Positions 1 through 8,347 of a DNA stretch of 64,000 nt are shown piece by piece. Both the position numbers and the translations under genes were made by a program. The notes below the pieces were generated by a model that saw only the letters and a program-made list of their open reading frames with translations, did no database searches and had not been told where the DNA came from. Each line of letters begins with the position of its first letter. Position 1 is the first letter of the stretch. The DNA comes from Dichetophora obliterata (taxonomy: Eukaryota; Arthropoda; Insecta; Diptera; Sciomyzidae): the NCBI GenBank assembly GCA_963920525.1, contig OY986438.1, positions 192,020,962 through 192,084,961 of the forward strand, in the 5' to 3' direction.

Positions 1-352
1 TCCAATTTCATACCCAGAAGGCATTCTTTTAACATACGCATGTCATTGGGAGGAATGCTTTCCTTAGTCTTCTCTAGAAGTGCTTCCAGAATTTTTTCAA
101 TAGATGATTTCTTTGAGCCCTACATGAAAGGATTCTAGTAGGTGTTTTGCAGGAGAACTTTAAGAAGGCATTCCATGATATAAATTATTTTTTTTTTTTT
201 TGTGTTTAGGGGAAGTTTAAAAAATCCCTCGGAAAATATCTAATATATATATATTATTAAGGTTTATCACAAGTTGTCGTTAACTATAGGACATTAACAC
301 AAGTTGCATATTATATTGAAATAACAAAAAATTGTTACTTATTTGTGAGCAT
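1..352. other. No gene seen
   Basis: AT-rich DNA with a poly-T run near 187-200 and a TA-repeat near 242-256. No coding stretch or repeat boundary could be supported. Confidence 0.5.
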
Positions 353-789
353 CCTGGGGCCGAATTACAGCATCCGTGATCGAGCAAAATTACAAAGGGC
401 ACGAGGAGGCAAGTGCCTTTCAATCTTGTACAATTTTGCTCGATCACGGATCGTTCTGCAGAATTTGACGAGTGTTTGACATTGGTCAAATCGTTGGCCA
501 AACAAGCAGAAAAACCAAAAATTTTGATTTTCATACAACGATTTGACAAACGAGTTGATGAGCGTTCCCATTTGTTAAATCGCCATCAAATCCATATAGT
601 TTTCTGTTTGTCAAATCGTTCGATGAGCCGTTTGATGAATGTGAACGGGCCTATTGCAAATAGCACAATTATCAGGGGCCGAATTACAGCATCCGTGATC
701 GAGCAAAGTTGTTCAAGATTGATAGGCACTTGTCTCGTCGTGCCCTTCGTAATTTTGTTCGATCACGGATGCTGTAATTCGGCCCCAGG
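353..789. mobile_element. Foldback MITE with palindromic ends
   Basis: The outer ends are inverted copies beginning CCTGGGGCCGAATTACAGC. Each end is itself a hairpin of roughly 90-115 bp: about 353-450 on the left and 673-788 on the right both read GGGGCCGAATTACAG...GAGCAAA, then a short loop with GGGCACGA, then the complement. The core (about 455-670) carries another inverted pair around AACGATTTGACAAAC and TTTGTCAAATCGTT. Long open frames cross it but carry no recognisable protein. Superfamily not determined; no convincing target duplication. Confidence 0.75.
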
Positions 790-804
790 GTTGCTTAAAA
801 CTAT

Positions 805-1289
805 GACCCCTTTTATATTGATCAACACTTGAAGTCAAGTCTCAGAGTTTGTTGGCAATTCGCCGCACATCGGAAGCTACGGAAGGGAAAAAGAAACTTG
901 AAGCTGTACCGGCAATTTTTCGTATTCCTTTCGTTATTTTCACGTTGTTGGCAGTGCTTTTTATTTTATTTTTCGCATATCAATGTGAGTTTGTTAGACT
1001 TCGGTTACAATAAAATTGTTTTGCATATAATTTAATTTCATTTTGCATTAAATTTTTAAGCAAAAACATTTTGTTAACTTCCATTGTGGTAAAAAATTAA
1101 AATTCAGTTCGCAAATTTCTATAAATTATAATTCATTTGCTTGTTACCTATCTCGTTTTATTTTTCGAAAACAAGGAAAGAGGACAAGAAATTGAATACA
1201 AGTCTTGACCAATGTGAAAGCTTTCGTCAAGTTCAAAAGAGAACGTCAAAAAAACTTGACTTCAAGTCTTGATAAATGTAAAAGGGGTC
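805..1289. mobile_element. MITE with 36-bp terminal inverted repeats
   Basis: Terminal repeats at 805-840 and 1254-1289 match at 33 of 36 positions; they begin GACCCCTTTTA and end ACTTGAAGTCAAGT. A related subterminal motif lies near 1200-1230. The element starts 16 bp after the preceding foldback MITE. No clear target duplication and no coding capacity. Confidence 0.7.
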
Positions 1290-1879
1290 TTTGAGATTTG
1301 TAGTAGATTTTTGGTCAAAAGTGTTGTATTTGCAGGTGTATTTCATTTAGAAATGCTTCAAATACACGACTTCAAAAAAGCATAGGCAACAAAGTGGTAT
1401 CTGAGTTTTTATGTCGTATGCAAAACAACAGCAGATTGTTATAAGAAAATAATCAATACGACGTTACAACGTCGTATTTCAAGTTGTGAAAGGCCTTATT
1501 ATTATTACTATATATAACTTTTTTTACTTTAATTGAATTTAAATGCCAACCAAAAGTGGTTTATGATAATGCCTCTTTATAAAGCTAAGAAGAAAAACAA
1601 TTGGGTCTGTAGAATGTCTTCTGGTAGCAGTGTCTCTACGAATGCATGTCACATTTGTATCAAAAATTTTGCTGGGAAGCGGGACAAAACCTCCTTTTGG
1701 CTGTCTTAAGAATTATTAACTTAAAGAATTATTAAATACTGAGTTAGAACAAAAATCAAAAGCGATATACGTAAAAGTTTACTCCAACAGAAGCAACCAA
1801 TTTTTTCCTATGAATGGCAAATAAAAATATAAAGATTCCAAAAGAATTCGAAGAGCCTTCGAGGTCAAAAAAAAGAAAA
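1290..1879. other. No gene seen
   Basis: AT-rich sequence with no recognised gene. The last 150 bases could be decayed upstream sequence of the LINE fragment that follows, but no motif confirms this. Confidence 0.4.
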
Positions 1880-2215
1880 TGGTCAAGAAGTGATCCTCTT
1901 TTTGAACTTAAAAGCTTATATTTCTCCTTTGTCCAGTCAAGTGTTTAAGAATCCATTAAAATTTACGATCACGGATACTGACGGTATTATTAATACACAG
2001 AAACAACTTAATAGAAAGAAAGCCCCAGGATACGGTCCTATTACTATAAAAAATATAAAAGAGCTTCCAAGCATTGCTATTAAAATAATTTCGCACATAT
2101 TTAATGCAATATTGAGGATAAAATATTTTTCAATGTCTTAAAAAATTTTACAAATAAGCTTGATTCCCAATCCAGGAAAAGTTCCAACCCAAACATGCTT
2201 TTACAGACCAGAGAT
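1880..2215 (+). pseudogene. Jockey-type LINE reverse transcriptase fragment (RT N-terminal part)
   Basis: Conceptual translation gives the Jockey-clade landmark KKAPGYGPIT, followed by a KELPS...IFNAILR...YF stretch and, after a frameshift or stop near 2140, a PGKVP...FYRP remnant. In intact Jockey elements this segment lies just before RT motif 'SYRPISLLP'. It has neither endonuclease nor catalytic FADD. It is a decayed fragment. The next RT segments of the same type occur in order at 7836-7900 and 12212-12545, so all three may come from one insertion later split apart (inference). Confidence 0.75.
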
Positions 2216-4064
2216 CTGCAACAAGCGCTTCGCTTCATAATGCACTCTTCTTCTTCACTACATTTTCTGTTTTCTCAGGCATTCGCATTCCTCAAACAAT
2301 TTTGTTTGCTACGCATTAACTCACTCTCTTATGCTCTCACTCTCTGCTCTACAATATGTGCTTGCTTCGATCCTCACGTTTAGAGTTGAGCGAATAAACG
2401 AACAAACATAGTGGATATAATTCGTGGAGATGTATAGTGGAGCTGTATTCAAAGAAATGTGAAAAAATAAGCAACGACTTAAGCATAGCTAGTCAATGGC
2501 AGCAAACTAAAAACATTTCAATAAACTTCGCGAATAAATTTATTGAATTAAAGATAAGTTAAAAATAAGCACATAGCTAGTCAACAGCAGCAAACTACAA
2601 CCTCACTGTTTTTGACAACTACCAATCGCCAAAAAACTGTCACGGCTACCTTGTCAAATAACTATGGGCCCAACTGTCAGAATGAATGAAAATAAATCAA
2701 GAAAATGAATGCATAGAACAAAGAAAAGCACAGTGACAGTTCAAGCAAAGGCGGAAAAAGAGTGCACTTCTCTCAAGTGCCACAACCTTATAAATGAACC
2801 TTCATTTTGCCTGCTTCGTGATTCAGCTGAGAGTTGTGCGAGTCAATGAACAAAACATAGCGAATATAGTGAAAATTCTGCCTGCTGCGAGATCTAGCTA
2901 CATTGTTTATGGCAATATTATTGTTGAAAAAAGAAATCGTACTGCTTCCAAGACTATATAATAATAGTTTATTATTTTTTAACTCAATTTCTAAAACTGA
3001 GAAATATTAATGAAAAATTTTCAACAAAATATTTTTTATACATTTCATAAAATTTAATCATTATGTTCTTTGGCTCATTAAATCAGATTTCTACAAAAAA
3101 AAGTCGCCTCACCATCTAGAAAAAAATTGGAAAAAATATATGTGAATGCTCGGTTATTGGAGACAACAAAAAAAATTTGTATTTTCTTTTTTTTTATCGT
3201 TTGCCCTCGAAGGGTTTCGCTCGAAGGGTTTCGCAGTCGCCCCAAAAAAGTATTTTAGTTGTAAACGATCTTACTTATATATCTTTACTTTTAAGATAGG
3301 TATTGACTTCATTTAAAAACAGTTTTACAGAATATGAACTGTACTTTTAAGTGAAATAAAGTTATTTTTTACTTATTTATGTATAAGGTTTAAAAAATCA
3401 CTTAAACTTTTGCAAAAATATTATATTTTTTCGTTTTTAACCAGCTTGTTTTTAGAAGTTAGAGTTTTTCGAAATTCATTACTTTTTTTAAATTCTTATT
3501 TAAGATTCTCTTAAATTAATTAATTAATTCTCTTTGATTAAATAACGTAAATAACAGATATTTTGCTTTGAAAATATGAATTTGCGAAGAATGTGTAAAC
3601 TATCGGGCCCTGCATCTCCAAAGACTCACCTTTTGAAAATCTAAATTTTTAACATTTTTTTAATTATCACTAATTTTCAATTTGCCAAAATATTACTTAT
3701 GTAAAATAGCACTTTAATAGTAAACAACTTTTAAAATTTAACAATAATAGTCTCAAGCAATAATTCTCTTTGTATTTCTTGTGCACGATAAACATCAGCG
3801 TAGTTGAAATCAGCGCAGTAGCTAACTGCGCAGATGACTCGCTGTAATTCGCTCAAGCATTGAGAGTCATGCGAATAGTTTATCAACTTTCTGCGAATAG
3901 GGCGAGTGAGGAGCTTTGAGAGGCTGATTGTTTTCAGCTTTGTCTATTCGTTACAGCGAGTCTCTTAAGCACTGCAGTGGTGAAGACCAAGCTGAGCGAA
4001 GTTTTCTTCTTGAGCGAGTACGCATTTTGTTCATGCGTTGATAGAGAATACGATTCCCGCTTGC
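2216..4064. other. No gene seen; degenerate direct repeats
   Basis: AT-rich DNA with several imperfect direct repeats: CATAGCTAGTCAA with GCAGCAAACTA at about 2475-2510 and 2565-2598, a related pair near 2385-2420 and 2835-2870, and a short tandem CGAAGGGTTTCGCT near 3207-3230. The 3780-4064 stretch is richer in GAGCGA-type words. No coding sequence was recognised. Confidence 0.45.
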
Positions 4065-4070
4065 TACGCT

Positions 4071-5445
4071 AGTAGATAGGCTATAGGGATTCTGGATCAA
4101 AAACGCGTGTATTTTCTTATGGGCCTCCAAATTCACAAAATTGTGGCAAACTGCGCAGTCGGCGTCGTACGATCGGTCAAGTTGGCTGAGTGTAGGGTGG
4201 CTGAAGCGTGTTGTTGTTGTTGCAAATTGGCGATAAGCATGCAAGATGTACGGACGAAGGGATAGATAGGGGGGGGGGGGGGGGGGGTAGGTTAGGTTAG
4301 GTTAAAGTGGCTGCCTCAAATTGAGACGCACTTAGGCCAATAAGGCCCATTGTGGTACCACAGGGGTTGATCTCCCTTCTCTATTCAAACCAGCTTGAGC
4401 TGTTCACAAAGCTTAGGATTCGGTATATCGATATTTCCGAGAGTTCTTCAAATTAGGGGGGGGGTATGATTGGTCAAGCTAGCTGAAGTGGGAGATAAGC
4501 ATGCAAGATGTACGGACGGAGGGATAGCTAGGGGGGTATGATTGGTCAAGCTAGCTGAAGTAGGATAGCTGAAGCGTGTTGTTGTCGTTATGAATTGGAG
4601 ATAAGCATGCAATATAGGCAGATGGACGGACGGACGGATAGATGTTGTTGCTATAAATCAAAACCGCAAGTTTAAGCTATGAAAACAGTGCAGAAGTAAA
4701 ATATTTTTTATTTTTCCCATTCTTGTTTAATATGTTTATGAATTTAAGTCGCTACAAATTTCAAGTTAAAGATGATAAGCCCAAGCTTCATAGCAAACAT
4801 TATAAACAAGACAAAAACTACATGTTCATGATAAGGGTGAAGTGTAGTTGTTAAGCATTTCAATAAATTTAATATGAGTAACCATGACCATACTCAACTA
4901 TGCTGATATAAGTAAAACAAAACGAGTTGATTTATATATGAATCATTGTTGTTCTTTATTGATTTGTTATATTTAAAGTTTAATAATTACATGTATAAAA
5001 GCAATAATTACATACATAAAAAGTTATTGATTTAACCATTCAGCTTCGAGTATAATTTTGCTCTATCTTCTTCTTCTGTTTCTGCATCTTTTTACTCCTT
5101 TACCTTTTATATTTAAATTATTCTTATGATTTCATGTGCTAGTAGAAACTTTATTATCCTTAAAAGAGTTATCTGAATATTTTTTAAGTTTTTAATATTG
5201 TATTATTATTAGTCGATTGAAGTATTTTTTTAAATGTGTTTGTTATTGGTTTAAAAGTCTTTTCTAATAGCTTATCATTTGCAACTACTCCGAGCTGAAG
5301 ACTTTTTCAAAATATTTCTTTTCTTCTTTTCAAAATATTTCGAGTCTTAATAAGATTTTTAACTAAATTTTCATCCATTTTGATAACCAAAACAGAAAAA
5401 GGTAAACAGACCAGAGTAATAAATTTAGTATAAATCAGTCTTAGC
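4071..5445 (-). repeat. Left inverted arm of the Polinton-type element
   Basis: This is the reverse complement of 6604-7780 over almost its full length, interrupted by an unrelated insertion at about 4288-4454. It includes repeated modules with GCATGCTTATC and CCTCCGTCCRTACATC, a CAACAACAACACGCTTCAG stretch, and a copy of the small ORF found in the right arm. Close arm identity points to recent insertion or to homogenisation between arms. Confidence 0.85.
4269..4464. mobile_element. TAGGTTAGG-headed interspersed repeat inside the left arm
   Basis: Compared with the right arm, the left arm has an extra segment of about 170 bp (4288-4454) starting TAGGTTAGGTTAGGTTAAAG. It is bordered by poly-G tracts (4269-4287 and 4456-4464), as if the G-run of the arm was duplicated at insertion. 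The right arm keeps the empty site near 7574-7583. Class unknown; it may be a SINE-like or other dispersed fly repeat. The TTAGGT head is not taken as telomeric. Confidence 0.65.
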
Positions 5446-5534
5446 AATGAACGGTGTCGTATTCCATTTGATGTATTTAAATTTGAATCAATATTCTTTA
5501 CGGTAATCGATTTATGTTGTTTTAAGAATCGCAT
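5307..5534 (-). pseudogene. Deleted copy of the ATPase/small-ORF block in the left arm
   Basis: On the minus strand an open frame starts at 5534 (MRFLKQHK...). Its first 30 or so codons end in a stretch (NTSNGIRH) that also lies in frame just upstream of the ATPase at 5870-5893. The frame then jumps, at a GCTA shared by both parents (5442-5445), straight into the leader of the small ORF (MDENLVKNLIK). Hence this copy has lost the ATPase body. Its small-ORF part is also broken by a roughly 18-bp duplication near 5310-5345. Presumed non-functional. The segment nevertheless preserves what looks like the ATPase N-terminal coding region that the plus-strand copy lacks. Confidence 0.7.
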
Positions 5535-5579
5535 TATGAAAACTACTAAATGATAGCATATATAAACAGGGTATTTTAT

Positions 5580-5750
5580 GGGTGATACTGATACTGCTGC
5601 AGCTACTGATACTGATACTGCTGCAGCTACTGATATTGCTACTGATACTGCTACTGCTACTGCTACTGCTACTGCTACTGCTACTGATACTGCTACTGAT
5701 ACTGCTACTGATACTGATACTGCTACAGCTATTGATACTGATAATGTGCA
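5580..5750. repeat. GATACTGCT-type microsatellite
   Basis: A run of trinucleotide-based units (GAT, ACT, GCT, GCA) such as GATACTGCTACT, imperfectly repeated over about 170 bp inside the Polinton-type element. Both strands give long low-complexity frames (poly-serine, poly-leucine), which are not regarded as genes. Confidence 0.85.
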
Positions 5751-5760
5751 ATAAACATAG

Positions 5761-5857
5761 CCCCCTAGCTATCGTTCCGTCCATTCATCTTGCATGCTTA
5801 TCCCCAATTTGCAACAACAACAACACGCTTCAGCCACCTTATCAACCAACTTGACCG
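5761..5857 (+). repeat. Stray piece of terminal repeat fused to the ATPase gene
   Basis: About 97 bp nearly identical to right-arm positions around 7580-7677 and in the same orientation (CCCTAGCTAT, GCATGCTTATC, CAACAACAACACGCTTCAG, CTTGACCGA). The match stops at 5857-5858, where ATPase-gene sequence begins. This marks a recombination breakpoint that removed the normal 5' end of the ATPase gene. Confidence 0.75.
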
Positions 5858-6460
5858 AATTCAAAGTTAAATACATCAAATGGAATACGACACAGTTCAT
5901 TGCTACCGAACTCTATTCGCGGACTTATTGTTGGACCTTCAAATTGTGGAAAAACTAATGTAATGATAAGTCTTATTGAAAGTCCTAATGGACTGAAATT
6001 TAAAAATATTTACTTATACTCAAAGTCGGCAGAGCAGCCTAAATATAAATACTTGGAGCGGCTAATAAAACCTATTAAGGAGATAAAATTTTCAACATTT
6101 TCCAATAATGATGACATCATATCTCTAAACGAAGCACAACCAAACTCAATATTTATATTCGATGATGTAGCTTGCGAGAAACAAAATCATATACGATCAT
6201 ACTTCTGCATGGGGCGTCATAAAGACGTTGATAGTTTTTACTTATGTCAAACTTACACACGTATCCCAAAACACCTGATTCGTGATAATGCTAATATTAT
6301 TATAATATTTAAACAAGATGAAATGAATATTAAACACATTTATAATAATCATGTTGGGTCTGATATGTCTTTTAATACATTTCACGAGTTATGTTCAATA
6401 TGTTGGAAAGAAAAATACTGCTTTCTAGTAATTAATAAGGAGAAACAAATAAGGAGATAA
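5855..6460 (+). CDS. A32-type packaging ATPase (FtsK/HerA superfamily), 5'-truncated
   Basis: An open frame runs from the stop at 5852-5854 to the stop at 6458-6460; counting from the first TTG at 5900 it has 186 codons. Seen directly: a Walker A loop GPSNCGKTN at residues 12-20, a Walker B strand IFIFDDV at 84-90, then QTYTRIPKHLIRDN at about 117-130, an order typical of genome-packaging ATPases of Polintons and related large DNA viruses (established knowledge). Such enzymes drive DNA into capsids. There is no nearby in-frame ATG, and the upstream DNA is a misplaced terminal-repeat piece, so the N-terminal coding part is lost from this copy; a matching piece survives on the minus strand at 5534-5445. 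The frame is otherwise open and the core motifs are intact, so decay is recent. Expression is doubtful. Other P-loop ATPases are less likely. Confidence 0.8.
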   Translation, partial: PNSKLNTSNGIRHSSLLPNSIRGLIVGPSNCGKTNVMISLIESPNGLKFKNIYLYSKSAEQPKYKYLERLIKPIKEIKFSTFSNNDDIISLNEAQPNSIFIFDDVACEKQNHIRSYFCMGRHKDVDSFYLCQTYTRIPKHLIRDNANIIIIFKQDEMNIKHIYNNHVGSDMSFNTFHELCSICWKEKYCFLVINKEKQIRR

Positions 6461-6603
6461 AAGAAACAGTATTGCTATTCTAAAATTAGTATATCAACTC
6501 TTATTAAACTGATCTGTACTATTAAACAGCTAACTGCAAAACTGGCCTTCCATATTAAATAGCCGACAACCAAACTATTCAATACTACGGTGTATTACTA
6601 TCA

Positions 6604-7780
6604 GCTAAGACTGATTTATACTTAATTTATTACTCTGGTCTGTTTACCTTTTTCTGTTTTGGTTATCAAAATGGATGAAAATTTAGTTAAAAATCTTATT
6701 AAGACTCGAAATATTTTGAAAAAGAAGTATAAAAGTCTTCAGCTCGGAGTAGTTGCAAATGATAAGCTATTAGAAAAGACTTTTAAACCAATAACAAACA
6801 CATTTAAAAAAATACTTCAATCGACTAATAATAATACAATATTAAAAACTTAAAAAATATTCAGATAACTCTTTTAAGGATAATAAAGTTTCTACTAGCA
6901 CATGAAATCATAAGAATAATTTAAATATAAAAGGTAAAGGAGTAAAAAGATGCAGAAACAGAAGAAGAAGATAGAGCAAAATTATACTCGAAGCTGAATG
7001 GTTAAATCAATAACTTTTTATGTATGTAATTATTGCTTTTATACATGTAATTATTAAACTTTAAATATAACAAATCAATAAAGAACAACAATGATTCATA
7101 TATAAATCAACTCGTTTTGTTTTACTTATATCAGCATAGTTGAGTATGGTCATGGTTACTCATATTAAATTTATTGAAATGCTTAACAACTACACTTCAC
7201 CCTTATCATGAACATGTAGTTTTTGTCTTGTTTATAATGTTTGCTATGAAGCTTGGGCTTATCATCTTTAACTTGAAATTTGTAGCGACTTAAATTCATA
7301 AACATATTAAACAAGCATGGGAAAAATAAAAAATATTTTACTTCTGCACTGTTTTCATAGCTTAAACTTGCGGTTTTGATTTATAGCAACAACATCTATC
7401 CGTCCGTCCGTCCATCTGCCTATATTGCATGCTTATCTCCAATTCATAACGACAACAACACGCTTCAGCTATCCTACTTCAGCTAGCTTGACCAATCATA
7501 CCCCCCTAGCTATCCCTCCGTCCGTACATCTTGCATGCTTATCTCCCACTTCAGCTAGCTTGACCAATCATACCCCCCCCCCTAGCTATCCCTCCGTCCA
7601 TACATCTTGCATGCTTATCGCCAATTTGCAACAACAACAACACGCTTCAGCCACCCTACTATCAGCCAACTTGACCGATCGTACGACGCCGACTGCGCAG
7701 TTTGCCACAATTTTGTGAATTTGGAGGCCCATAAGAAAATACACGCGTTTTTGATCCAGAATCCCCATAGCCTATCTACT
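6604..7780 (+). repeat. Right inverted arm of the Polinton-type element
   Basis: Reverse complement of the left arm. Contains the small ORF and an outer 400 bp of nested modules: two or three copies of the pair 'CTAGCTATCCCTCCGTCC' and 'GCATGCTTATC'. The last about 110 bp can be read as a peptide with a CxxC-x8-HxxxH pattern (CAVCHNF...HKKIH), but this is in the terminal repeat and probably chance. It ends ...ATAGCCTATCTACT at 7780, followed by the TSD TACGCT. Confidence 0.85.
6671..6853 (+). CDS. Small lysine-rich ORF of the Polinton-type element
   Basis: Sixty codons from ATG 6671, starting MDENLVKNLIKTRNILKKKY and containing LLEKTFKPI. It is rich in K, N and L, with no signal peptide or membrane segment. 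It lies about 210 bp downstream of the ATPase, same strand, inside the right arm; a broken minus-strand copy lies in the left arm (about 5307-5387). N-termini of this style occur in uncharacterised proteins of insect Polinton-like elements (recalled, not verified), and this one looks truncated. Function unknown. Confidence 0.5.
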   Translation: MDENLVKNLIKTRNILKKKYKSLQLGVVANDKLLEKTFKPITNTFKKILQSTNNNTILKT

Positions 7781-7835
7781 TACGCTCATTTTTAACGAGT
7801 TCTTATATGGATTAGTGAAGCCACTCATGCAGTTC

Positions 7836-7900
7836 TCTGCTACAGACCAATAAGTTTGCTGCATACACTTTCAAAATTGTTTGAAATGTTCCCAGTAGTT
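7836..7900 (+). pseudogene. Jockey-type RT scrap (YRPISLL motif)
   Basis: Short translated remnant CYRPISLLHTLSKLFEMF, matching the conserved SYRPISLLP-x-LSKLFEK segment of Jockey-clade reverse transcriptases. In the protein it would follow the segment at 1880-2215. Too short to carry function. Confidence 0.7.
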
Positions 7901-8347
7901 CGCGGCATCATTGACAAACTTTTCGTGATGATTTCTTAAAGGAAGTTTGTGCATGAGTTGCTGGACTTAAAAAGAATTCATGCAAAATATAACGCAAAGT
8001 AGCGGTGGTCAGCGCTACTTCTATAGCAACAACTTCAAGATATTCATGATTGTTGCAATTCGCCGAATCGTTCGTTCAAAGGCTAAACTGTAGAGTTCGC
8101 AAACTATCGTTGACACTATCGATACAATCGATAATTTCACACTATCATTACTATCGATAGTTTTGGACTGAATATCGATGGTTTTCGATAGTATTTAAAT
8201 ATTTATTTACACCACTGTTTAGGTGGATTGCCATTTTTTGTTTGATTTTAACAATTTTATATAATTTTTTTCTGTTTTGTAGAGTGAAAGCACAGGTGAT
8301 GTTTTTCTTAAATGTATGAGCATTGTGTTGATTTGGAAGATGGGTGA
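7901..8347. other. No gene; cluster of ATCGATA-type words
   Basis: No coding sequence. Between about 8105 and 8190 there are several overlapping ATCGATA/TATCGAT words (for example CACTATCGATACAATCGATA), the type of site bound by the fly factors DREF/BEAF. Binding is not shown by sequence alone. Confidence 0.4.

Larger units (their letters stand above)
4071..7780. mobile_element. Short Polinton/Maverick-type element, partly palindromic, 6-bp TSD
   Basis: The element is bounded by a perfect 6-bp direct repeat TACGCT (4065-4070 and 7781-7786). Its ends are inverted and start AGTAGATAGGCTAT, which fits the 5'-AG termini and 6-bp duplications known for Polintons (established knowledge). The arms are 4071-5445 and 6604-7780, about 1.18 kb each once a 0.19-kb insertion in the left arm is removed. 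Between them are an A32-type ATPase frame, a short ORF, a GATACTGCT-type microsatellite and a stray 0.1-kb piece of terminal repeat. I see no protein-primed polymerase, retroviral-type integrase, protease or capsid gene, so it is almost certainly non-autonomous. The left arm holds a minus-strand, internally deleted copy of the same gene block, so the whole resembles a head-to-head dimer. Confidence 0.85.

Noticed and set aside
413..832. 139-codon plus-strand ORF
   Set aside because: It lies wholly in the foldback MITE and runs through both hairpin ends; no protein motif.
5512..5854. Poly-serine and poly-leucine ORFs on both strands
   Set aside because: They are translations of the GATACTGCT-type microsatellite, not proteins.
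7595..7795. C2H2-like zinc finger encoded in the Polinton-type terminal repeat
   Set aside because: The CxxC...HxxxH pattern has non-standard spacing, appears in both arms as terminal repeat, and has no supported start or partner domains.
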